A stretch of 46,526 nucleotides of DNA from DASXRC01 sp036506495 (GTDB lineage: Bacteria > Actinomycetota > Actinomycetes > Mycobacteriales > Micromonosporaceae). How positions within the stretch are numbered: the first letter of the stretch is position 1; every line of letters starts with the position of its first letter. The stretch covers positions 1 through 46,526 of the forward strand of contig DASXRQ010000064.1 in NCBI GenBank assembly GCA_036506495.1, written 5' to 3'. The notes under the pieces are model-generated. The model was given only the letters and a program-made list of their open reading frames with translations, was not told where the DNA came from and did no database searches. Made by a program: the position numbers and the translations under genes. Shown one piece after another: positions 7,912 to 14,732 of the stretch.

Positions 7912-8328
7912 ATGAGCGATACGAGCACGCGGGGCGCCAAGCAGGCGTGGGCCGTCGGCGGCATGGTCCTGGCGGCCACGCTGTTGATCATGGTGGGTAT
8001 CTGGCAGGTGTTCGAAGGGATCGCCGCGATCGCCAAGGACGATGTCTTCGTGCGCGGGGTGAGCTACGCCTACAAGTTCAACCTGACCACCTGGGGTTGG
8101 ATTCATCTGATCCTCGGGGCGCTGATGGTCATCGCCGGCTTCGGCCTGTTCACGGTCGCGACCTGGGCGCGCGTGCTGGGCATCGCGTTCGCGGTGCTAT
8201 CTGCGCTCGCCCAGTTTGCGTTCGTGCCGTACTACCCACTCTGGTCGCTGACGATCCTCGCGGTGGACGTCTTCATCATCTGGTCGCTGGCCGTGGCCAG
8301 GCGGCCAATCGACTCCGACACCTGGTAG
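7912..8328 (+). CDS. DUF7144-like four-TM membrane protein
   Basis: 138 residues with four hydrophobic helices: about residues 13-36, 60-80, 85-105 and 107-127. Motifs include GIWQVFEGIAAI, FNLTTWGWIHLILGALM and the C-terminal FVPYYPLWSLTILAVDVFII. This WGW-H-L and YPLWS pattern is what I know from the actinobacterial DUF7144 family, whose role is unknown. The next gene starts 23 bases downstream on the same strand, so it likely heads a three-gene unit with the Ala-rich protein and the RDD protein. Confidence 0.75.
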   Translation: MSDTSTRGAKQAWAVGGMVLAATLLIMVGIWQVFEGIAAIAKDDVFVRGVSYAYKFNLTTWGWIHLILGALMVIAGFGLFTVATWARVLGIAFAVLSALAQFAFVPYYPLWSLTILAVDVFIIWSLAVARRPIDSDTW

Positions 8329-8351
8329 CCGCTGGAAGGGAGCGCCGGACC

Positions 8352-9017
8352 ATGACGACGCCGGCACGGCCGTCGCTCACCCGGCTGGCGCTCGGTGCCG
8401 TGGTGCTCGCCTCCGAGCGGCTCGGCGTCGCGGAGCGGACCCGCGCCGGCCTGGCCACCGCGACCGGCCTCGCCGCGCGCGCCGCGACCGGCGCACGCGA
8501 GGCCGTCGAGCTCGCTCACGGCGCCGTCGACCTCATCACTCTGTCCGGTGCGGCCGCGGCGGAACGCGCCCGCGCGGTGCCCGCCGCGGCCCTCCGTCCG
8601 GTGGTACGCGGGCGCGCCGTGCTGCGCGACGGAATGGCCGACGCGCGGCGGCTCGGCACCGACACGCTGGACGCGGGGCGCGCCGAGGCGCTCGCGTTCG
8701 TACGCTCCAATGTGGACGATGGCGTCGCCTGGGCGCAGGCCAACGTGGTCCCGCAGATCGTCGACGGCCTGGTGCCGCACCTGGTCGACGAGGTCGTGCC
8801 GCGCATCATCGAGGGCGTGCTGCCGGAGATCCGCACGCGGGTGCTGCCGGTGGTCATCGGAGACCTCGCCACCGATCCGCGGGTGCGGGACCTGGTCGTC
8901 GAGCAGGGCCGTGGCGTTCTCGGCGACGTGGCCGAGCAGGTCCGCACCGGCACCGCAACGGCCGATGACCAGGTCGAGGCCGCCGTCCGACGGATCTTCG
9001 GCGGCGGGCGCGAGTGA
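8352..9017 (+). CDS. Ala-rich hypothetical protein, possibly membrane-associated
   Basis: 221 residues from ATG (MTTPARPSLTRL), 23 bases after the previous stop, with GGAAGGGAG upstream. No domain is recognised. The sequence is dominated by Ala, Arg, Val and Glu in an amphipathic helical pattern. The central part repeats a V-P-x-I/L-V-D/E theme (NVVPQIVDGLVPHLVDEVVP, RIIEGVLPEI, RVLPVVIGDLA). This looks like a run of short amphipathic helices that could lie on a membrane. It overlaps the RDD-family gene by 4 bases (GTGA), which indicates translational coupling and a shared role. Confidence 0.72.
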   Translation: MTTPARPSLTRLALGAVVLASERLGVAERTRAGLATATGLAARAATGAREAVELAHGAVDLITLSGAAAAERARAVPAAALRPVVRGRAVLRDGMADARRLGTDTLDAGRAEALAFVRSNVDDGVAWAQANVVPQIVDGLVPHLVDEVVPRIIEGVLPEIRTRVLPVVIGDLATDPRVRDLVVEQGRGVLGDVAEQVRTGTATADDQVEAAVRRIFGGGRE

Positions 9018-9454
9018 CGCCGGCGGCGCCGGCCGCCCACCGCGACTACGCCGGGCTCGTCACGCGCCTCGTGGGGCTGGGCGTCGACGTCGGCCTGCTG
9101 ACGGTAGCCGGGCTCGCGGTGGGCGGCCTGCCGGGGCTCGCCTGGCAGCAGGTGCTCGGTGAGCCGCCGGGGTGGCTCACCGGCGCCGCGGGCATCGTCG
9201 CCACGCTGCTGCCGTGGCTCTACTTCACGGCCGCGTGGATGCTGACCGGGCGTACCGCCGGCGCGATGCTCGTCGGCGTCCGGACCGTTCGCACGGACGG
9301 GCGTGCGCTATCGGTCTGGCGGTCCGCTGCCCGGGCGCTCGTCGGGCTGGTGTTCGCCCCGGTGTGGCTGGTCGGTCTCGTCGGTACGTTGACTGACGCC
9401 CGCCGGCGCGCCTGGCACGACCGGCTGTTCGGCACCGTCGTCCGCCGCGGCTGA
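9014..9454 (+). CDS. RDD-family membrane protein
   Basis: 146 residues from a GTG that overlaps the previous stop codon (GTGA). It contains the family features: an N-terminal helix starting RDYAGLVTRLVGLGVDVGLL with the R-x-x-D-type charge pair, a second helix region LLPWLYFTAAWMLTGRTAGAMLVGVRTVR, and the closing RRRAWHDRLFGTVV motif. RDD proteins are small integral membrane proteins; some act as Na+/H+ antiporters or transport accessories, most are uncharacterised. The 3' part overlaps the convergent YihY/BrkB-like frame by 147 bases, an unusually long tail-to-tail overlap. Confidence 0.85.
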   Translation: MTPAAPAAHRDYAGLVTRLVGLGVDVGLLTVAGLAVGGLPGLAWQQVLGEPPGWLTGAAGIVATLLPWLYFTAAWMLTGRTAGAMLVGVRTVRTDGRALSVWRSAARALVGLVFAPVWLVGLVGTLTDARRRAWHDRLFGTVVRRG

Positions 9455-10237
9455 CGCTACGCCCGTGCCGCCGAGCAGGGCGCCGATGGCCGCCGCGCCG
9501 ACGAGTGCGCCGCAGATGACGACCAGCCACGACTCCAGCGCGAACACGACGCCGATCGGCCCGAACTCCTGCTCGTTGCCGTGCACCATCCGCGGCATCA
9601 CCACGCCGGACACGCCGCCCAGCACGGCCATCGCGATGGTCGACAGCGCCGCCGTCGGCAGCAGCGCCCGCCAGCGCACCCGCGCGCCGAGCAGCAGCCA
9701 CGGCGTCCACCACCATAGGACGAATCCGCCGAGTCCGAGCAGCGAGCCGGTCGCGGGGAGGTCGCTCGCGAGCCGGACAGCGAGGCCGATCACCCCGAGG
9801 TACGCGACGAGCCCGCCGATCCAAACCAGCCACCGCCATGATCCCCGTACGCCGAGCGTCGGCAGCCCCCACGCCCGCTCGTACACGCGTTGCAGAGCCC
9901 GCGTGAACGACGTCGCGGACGCCAGGACGAACACGACGCTCGCCACCGAAAGCCCGCGGCGGAGGTCACTTCGGGCCGCGAGCAGGTGGGTCATCGCCGC
10001 CTCGGACCCGCCCGTCAGCCCGAAGCGGTCACGCAGCGTCTCGGCGAGCGCGTTGCCGACGGCGACCGGCGCGAGCGCGTACACGACGATCACCATGGGA
10101 ACCAGCGCCAGGAACGCCTGTGCGGCGAGTACCAACGCGGCCTCGACCAACCGGATGGACCGGATCTCCGCCGCGATCCACCGGACTAACCGGCCGAGCC
10201 GCCACTCCCCCGATTCTCGACGTGGCGGGCCGCACAG
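9308..10237 (-). CDS. YihY/BrkB-family membrane protein (start uncertain)
   Basis: The conserved core is clear: RLVEAALVLAAQAFLALVPM, then RDLRRGLSVASVVFVLASATSFTRALQRVYERAWGL in pieces, WIGGLVAYLGVIGL, WWWTPWLLLGARVRWRALLP and EFGPIGVVFALESWLVVICGALVGAA. These are the six-helix YihY/virulence-factor-BrkB family, once misnamed RNase BN, with an unclear transport-related role. No ATG or GTG lies in frame between the core and the upstream PASTA gene. The coordinate used here is a CTG at 10235-10237; another CTG overlaps the PASTA stop. The last 50 or so residues are hydrophilic, are read antisense to the RDD gene and are not conserved in the family. Either the frame lost its natural stop or the extension is real. 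Confidence 0.7.
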   Translation of the reverse strand: MCGPPRRESGEWRLGRLVRWIAAEIRSIRLVEAALVLAAQAFLALVPMVIVVYALAPVAVGNALAETLRDRFGLTGGSEAAMTHLLAARSDLRRGLSVASVVFVLASATSFTRALQRVYERAWGLPTLGVRGSWRWLVWIGGLVAYLGVIGLAVRLASDLPATGSLLGLGGFVLWWWTPWLLLGARVRWRALLPTAALSTIAMAVLGGVSGVVMPRMVHGNEQEFGPIGVVFALESWLVVICGALVGAAAIGALLGGTGVASAAADDGAEQPVVPGAPAGVSQRTDETDQPHRGEHQPDERPGSGPPDR

Positions 10238-10263
10238 GGTGCGGAACCGCCGATTTGGTGCGG

Positions 10264-11028
10264 TCAGCCGTCGGCGCGACCCGCCGTTGCGTCCACCACG
10301 CTGACCGCCTCGCCGAACCGCTCGCCGAGCCGACGGACGTCGCCGTCGGTGAACCAGTCCCCACTGACCCGGACGCTGCAGGTCGCCGGGTCGATCACGA
10401 CCGCGAACGCGCCGTCCGCCGGGCGCGCCTCCCACCGCCAGGTCGATACGACGGCCTTGACCTGAGCCAGCTCGAGCCCCGTGCGGGGGCACATCCGGAC
10501 GCGGTACGGGGCGCCTTCGGCGGCCTCGTCGAGCCGTGCGCGCCACGACTCGACGTCGACGCCCGGGTTGAACACCACGATGGGGTCGGGCTGGTCGTCG
10601 AAGCCCAGCCCGACGAAGGCGTCGGGGCGGCGCTGCACCAGCAGCCCGAGGAGGTTCGGTGCGCCCGCCCGCTCGGCGGACGTTGGCGGCCAGCCGGCCG
10701 CCGGGCCTCCGACGGTCACGATCACCACGGAGCCGACCGGGAGGATCGTGCCAGCCGACGGATCGGTCGACGAGGCCACGCCGGCGGGACCGGACGCGGG
10801 ATCGGTACGCAGCACCGCCACCAGTCCGATCGAGTCCATGACCTTGCTGACATCGGCCGCGGACCGGCCGGCGATGTCCGGGACGGCGACGGCGGAGCCG
10901 GTCGCCGCGGCCGCGGATCCGGCCGTATCCGCGCGACCGGCCGCGTCGGCGCAGCCCACGAGCGCGCCGCAGAGCAGCAGCGCGGCCAGCACGCGCGGCG
11001 GCCGGCGCTCAAGCGTCACCTCAACCAT
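10264..11028 (-). CDS. PASTA-domain lipoprotein
   Basis: 254 residues from the ATG at 11026-11028, which has GGAGGAGCGC directly upstream. The N-terminus is a lipoprotein signal (RRPPRVLAALLLCGALVGC) with lipobox LVGC, so the mature protein should be anchored to the outer face of the membrane. A single PASTA-like domain follows (AVPDIAGRSAADVSKVMDSI, then GSVVIVTVGG). After that comes a domain of about 150 residues with strands such as WRWEARPADGAFAVVIDPA and an SGDWFTDGD motif, which I do not recognise. PASTA domains bind peptidoglycan or muropeptides in serine/threonine kinases and penicillin-binding proteins; a wall-sensing role is plausible. It lies on the same strand as the protease remnant, 75 bases downstream of it. 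Confidence 0.8.
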   Translation of the reverse strand: MVEVTLERRPPRVLAALLLCGALVGCADAAGRADTAGSAAAATGSAVAVPDIAGRSAADVSKVMDSIGLVAVLRTDPASGPAGVASSTDPSAGTILPVGSVVIVTVGGPAAGWPPTSAERAGAPNLLGLLVQRRPDAFVGLGFDDQPDPIVVFNPGVDVESWRARLDEAAEGAPYRVRMCPRTGLELAQVKAVVSTWRWEARPADGAFAVVIDPATCSVRVSGDWFTDGDVRRLGERFGEAVSVVDATAGRADG

Positions 11029-11103
11029 GCGCTCCTCCGCGGCGTACCACTTGTGTCGCCATTCTTGGACGGTCCGGGCGGGTCCGGCCGTTCCCACGCC
11101 GCC

Positions 11104-12419
11104 TCACGATGTCGCCACCCGCACCCCGAGGTGGCCCTCGATGTACGAGACCTGCTCGGCGTACATCGTCGCCCCGAAGTCGCCGTACGCGATGACCATG
11201 CCGCGGATCGTCGCCGTGCTGCTGCCCGGCCGCGTGTAGACCGGGCCACCCGAGTCGCCGCCACGCACGATCGTGTCGCCGTTGCGGCTGCCCACCATCA
11301 GCTGCGTTGTGCAACCGTCCGCGTCGCAGAACTGGCCGCTGGTCGATGTGATCCGGATGCCGCAGATGGCGCGCGTGACCATGCCACTCTGGCACACCGT
11401 GAGGTTGATCGTCGGGTTCGCCCTGCCGGTCACCGTTCGCACGGACGGACAGCACGGGTCGACGTGGAGTTTGTTCGCGTACGTCTCCGCGGCCGAGAAG
11501 ATCCCGATCTGGTCGTACGTCGGGAAGCCTGCCTCCCCCGACGCCTGACCCCAGAACTGCGGACCGGAGTAGATCTGCTGACCGTTGGCGAAGCAGTGCC
11601 CGGCGGAGACGCCGCCGCGACGGCCGTCCGAGCTACGGACCACGACGAAGCCCGTCGTGCAGGTGTTGCTCGACGAGCTGCCCGACCCGACGCGCACGCC
11701 CGCCCCGCCGTAGTGCGGCTCACCGTCGTCGAGGCGGCCGGTCCGCGACGCGCCACCGAGCGCGACCGTCACGCGGCCGGCAAGCGCCCGCCGCAGCGCC
11801 TCGGCCGCGCTCGGGTATCGGGCGTCGAAGGCTACATCGAAGGCGAGTCGCTCGCGTCGAGGTGGAACGCGAACCGCGCCCGTCCGGCGTCCGGGTGCCA
11901 GCGCCGCGCCTCGAGCACGCCGGCGGCCTCGAGAAGCTCGGCCGCCGAGTGGCAGCCGGGTTGCACCCGCACCCCGGGCGCAACCGCACCGCCGACGCCC
12001 GGCGCCACGGCTGCGGCCGCATTGGCCGCCGCGGCGAGTTTGGACCGGAGGGTAGCGGCGCTCGCGTACCCAGGGTCGACGACCACGACGATCGACTGGC
12101 TGGCGTTGTCGATGGCGGTGCCGATGAGGCCACGCCGGAGGGCGGCGAAGTTGTCCTCCTTCGTGCCGGTGCCGAAGGCGTCGGCGAGCCCGCCGTCGAC
12201 GGCCTCGGCCGCGGCCTGGCCGGCCGGCGCGGCGATCCATTTCTCGTACGCGCGGATGCCGTCCACTGTGGTGAGAGACGATGTGCTCGGCCCCGCGTAT
12301 GCCGGGACCACACAGGCCGATGCCGGTTCCATTTCGGCCAGTGCCGGCGACGCTGCCGCGCCCGTGGCCGCGCTGACCAGCGCGGCGCAGGCGAACGCTC
12401 CAAGTAGTGAAGTGCGCAT
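11104..12419 (-). pseudogene. Secreted S1-family (chymotrypsin-like) serine protease, split by a frameshift
   Basis: The N-terminal part starts at the ATG at 12417-12419 with a Sec signal (MRTSLLGAFACAALVSAATG, cleavage near ASPALA) and a pro-region, and runs into TAG at 11832-11834. The downstream frame continues about ten codons earlier with ERLAFDVAFDARYPSAAEAL and carries the protease: GGVSAGHCF (catalytic His), PTYDQIGIF (likely catalytic Asp), GDTIVRGGDSGGPVYTRPG (catalytic Ser) and several Cys pairs (CCPS, CDADGC). Joining the frames near 11850 needs one extra base. The whole reads as a streptogrisin-like preproenzyme of about 438 residues. No slippery heptamer is present at the joint. 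It is either a recent pseudogene or a one-base sequence error; otherwise the gene is intact. Confidence 0.8.
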
Positions 12420-12495
12420 CGAAAGACCAACCCTCCCCGCGGAGTCGGTGCCAGGTGAGGCGACCGTACTGGCGAAAGCGATGGGTATCAATGCG

Positions 12496-12510
12496 GTCGA
12501 AACTTTCGAC
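12496..12510. promoter_or_regulatory. Inverted repeat between the protease and AAA ATPase genes
   Basis: Perfect 7-bp arms GTCGAAA (12496-12502) and TTTCGAC (12504-12510) around one base. It sits in the 186-base divergent intergenic region, in its most AT-rich part. It has the size and symmetry of a repressor operator that could serve either flanking gene. Confidence 0.45.
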
Positions 12511-12605
12511 ACATTCGCATGTAACGACGTTTGTGGGTCGGATCTGGCGGCCAAGCCCAATTCCGTGGCATCGTGATCGCCTCGTCGATTCTTGGGGGTG
12601 GGCGC

Positions 12606-13967
12606 GTGTCCGAGGATCAGCTGACCGATTTCGGCAGACTCTTCACTGAGTTTCTCCACCGGTCGCTGGAGCGCGTACCTGATCGCCCACGGTCGGATCT
12701 CCTCGAGCGCCTGCAGCGCCATCTCGGCGTGGATCCGGTAGGGCTGCCCGTCGTCAGCGAGCCGCACCCGGCCTTCGACCACGCGAACGTCCGCGTCGCG
12801 CTCGAGGCGTACGCGTCGTCCCCGGGCCGGAGCGCGGAGCTGCTCGGGGTGGGCGGGCACGGCCGGATGCACCACTCGCTGAGCGAACTGCTCGAGGCCG
12901 GTCGGCACGGGCAGTACGGAACCGGCGCGGTGGACTACGTCTCGGTGGCGGTCGGGCCGGAGCGCGAGCTCACGGTCGTCAACTTCGGGCTCTACCTGAT
13001 CAGCGACGGCGACGCCCGGCTGGCCGTGCTGCTGCGTGGCAGCGCCGAGCAGTACGGGCGCCCGTCGGTCGACGTCGAGGTGCTCGCCGCCGACCCGGCC
13101 GACGCGCAGCGGCTGCTCGCCGGCGTGCGCGACGAGCTGGTGCGGCACAACATCTTCCGCGGCCAGATCGTCTCGTTCGAGCCGCACGAGTTCGGACATG
13201 GCGTGGGGCCGCTGCGCTTCCACGCCCGTCCGACGCTCGCTGCCGACGACGTCGTCCTGCCGCATGGCCGGCTCGAGACCGTGGAGCGCCAGATCCTCGG
13301 CGTCGCCCGGCACCGAGCTGTGTTGCACGCGGCCGGGCATCCGCTCAAGCGAGGGATCCTGCTGTTCGGTCCGCCGGGCACCGGCAAGACGCACACGGTC
13401 CGGTACCTGCTGGCCCAGCTGCCCGATTTCACCGCCGTCCTGCTGTCGGGCATGGGACTGCACTTCATCCAGCAGGCCTGCGCGCTCGCCCGGTTCGTCC
13501 AGCCGGCCCTGATCGTGCTCGAGGACGTCGACCTGATCGCCAGTTCCCGAGACATGCGGCCCGGCATGGACAACCCGCTGCTCTACCAAGTGCTCAACGA
13601 GATCGACGGTCTCGCCGGAGACGCCGACGTCGCGTTCCTGCTCACGACGAACCGGGCCGACCTGCTCGAGGAGGCGCTGGCCGAGCGGCCGGGTCGAGTC
13701 GACCTCGCGGTCGAGGTGCCGCTGCCGGACGCCGCCGCCCGGGCGGCGCTGCTGCGCCTGTACGGCCGCGACATCGCACTGACCGCCGCGGAGGTGGACG
13801 CCATCGTCGCCGCGACCGACGGCGCGACGGCGTCCTTCTTCACCGAGCTCGCCCGGCGCGCCGCACTGCTCGCCGCGACCGAGGGCGAGTCGCCGGGCGC
13901 GGGTCACGTCCGCCGGGCCCTCGCCGAGCTGCAGGCGAGTCAGGCGGCGCTGGCCGCCGCCAGATAG
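12606..13967 (+). CDS. AAA+ ATPase with unknown N-terminal domain
   Basis: 453 residues from GTG (VSEDQL) after GGGGGTGGGCGC. Residues 1-210 form an uncharacterised domain with strands such as VDYVSVAVGPERELTVVNFG and a segment DARLAVLLRGSAEQYGRPSV. The C-terminal half is a classic AAA module: Walker A GPPGTGKT (residues 255-262), Walker B ALIVLEDVDLI, sensor-1 FLLTTNR, an RPGRVD arginine-finger region and a helical lid. This arrangement is like Cdc48/BCS1-type remodelling ATPases, so it probably remodels or unfolds a protein partner. It is followed 71 bases later on the same strand by a GSP17M-like membrane stress protein, the most likely functional neighbour. The substrate is unknown. Confidence 0.88.
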   Translation: MSEDQLTDFGRLFTEFLHRSLERVPDRPRSDLLERLQRHLGVDPVGLPVVSEPHPAFDHANVRVALEAYASSPGRSAELLGVGGHGRMHHSLSELLEAGRHGQYGTGAVDYVSVAVGPERELTVVNFGLYLISDGDARLAVLLRGSAEQYGRPSVDVEVLAADPADAQRLLAGVRDELVRHNIFRGQIVSFEPHEFGHGVGPLRFHARPTLAADDVVLPHGRLETVERQILGVARHRAVLHAAGHPLKRGILLFGPPGTGKTHTVRYLLAQLPDFTAVLLSGMGLHFIQQACALARFVQPALIVLEDVDLIASSRDMRPGMDNPLLYQVLNEIDGLAGDADVAFLLTTNRADLLEEALAERPGRVDLAVEVPLPDAAARAALLRLYGRDIALTAAEVDAIVAATDGATASFFTELARRAALLAATEGESPGAGHVRRALAELQASQAALAAAR

Positions 13968-14038
13968 CCGTCGAGCGCGCACCGGCGTGCCGTTCCGGAT
14001 AGCCTGAACAAGATCGGTGTGCGTGACAAGGAGGCGAC

Positions 14039-14590
14039 ATGACCACTCCATCGGTGCCCGGCACCGGCGGCATGCCCGCCGGCCCCGGTGGGCCCACCGC
14101 CACCCCCGGCGCCGCCAACGTCCGGGGCCTCGACCGACCGATGATCGCCGTAGCGACATTCGCGGACTACGCCTCCGCGCAACGCGCGGTCGACTACCTG
14201 TCCGACAACAAGTTCCCCGTCGAGCACACGGCCATCATCGGTACCGGCCTCAGCCTCGTGGAAAACGTGCTGGGCCGGATGACGACCGCCCGCGCGGCGC
14301 TAGCCGGCGCGGCGAGTGGCGCCTGGTTCGGCCTGTTCATCGGCCTGCTGTTCGGCATCTTCAGCAACTCGAACTGGTTCGCCGTGGTGCTCGCCGGGCT
14401 CCTCATCGGTGCGCTCTGGGGCGCGGCCTTCGGCGCGATCGCGCACGCCGCGACGGGTGGGCGGCGGGACTTCACCTCACGCAGCTCGCTGCAGGCGACG
14501 GAGTACGCGGTCACCGTCGCCGCCGACCACGCTGAGGAGGCCCGTCAACTGCTTGTGCGGCTGAACTGGCAGAGCAGCGGCGCGAGCTAG
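14039..14590 (+). CDS. General-stress-protein (GSP17M/YflT-like) domain membrane protein
   Basis: 183 residues; ATG after a strong AAGGAGGCGAC. A disordered Gly/Pro-rich N-terminus of about 30 residues precedes a YflT/GSP17M-type domain (MIAVATFADYASAQRAVDYL, FPVEHTAIIGTGLSLVENV). The domain is interrupted by a Gly/Ala-rich hydrophobic hairpin (GAWFGLFIGLLFGIFSN, VVLAGLLIGALWGAAFGAIA) and closes with YAVTVAADHAEEARQLLVRL. The alpha/beta halves should face the cytoplasm with the hairpin in the membrane. Related proteins are induced by heat, salt or general stress in other bacteria; the biochemical role is unknown. The stop codon lies inside a 24-bp palindrome. Confidence 0.85.
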   Translation: MTTPSVPGTGGMPAGPGGPTATPGAANVRGLDRPMIAVATFADYASAQRAVDYLSDNKFPVEHTAIIGTGLSLVENVLGRMTTARAALAGAASGAWFGLFIGLLFGIFSNSNWFAVVLAGLLIGALWGAAFGAIAHAATGGRRDFTSRSSLQATEYAVTVAADHAEEARQLLVRLNWQSSGAS

Positions 14591-14600
14591 CTCGCGCCGC
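14577..14600 (+). terminator. Perfect 24-bp palindrome over the stop codon of the GSP17M-like gene
   Basis: Arms GCGGCGCGAG and CTCGCGCCGC flank CTAG; the TAG stop codon (14588-14590) is part of the centre. It could end transcription of the stress gene and, being symmetrical, also slow transcription arriving from glgB. Confidence 0.6.
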
Positions 14601-14732
14601 CCGGAGCGAGGCCAGTGAGCTCGCGCCGCGGCGCCGTCTGGAGCCCGAGGAGACGCGGCGAAGCCGTCGTCCCCGCAGGGCGAAGACGGCGCGCGCGAGC
14701 GGCGCGAGCCGCCCGAGCGGAGCGAGGGCCAG
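14601..14732. repeat. Structured spacer between convergent genes, with direct and inverted repeats
   Basis: Nine-base arms GCGCCGTCT (14631-14639) and AGACGGCGC (14684-14692) can pair around a 44-base insert. A segment of the form GCCGCCCGGAGCGAGGCCAG at its left edge recurs in altered form near 14709-14731 (GCCGCCCGAGCGGAGCGAGG). No gene is visible. It looks like a bidirectional terminator region built from repeated GC-rich blocks. Confidence 0.5.

Noticed and set aside
11832..11870. Programmed -1 frameshifting in the S1 protease gene
   Set aside because: No slippery heptamer or downstream pseudoknot is evident, and secreted S1 proteases are not known to use it. Mutation or sequence error is simpler.
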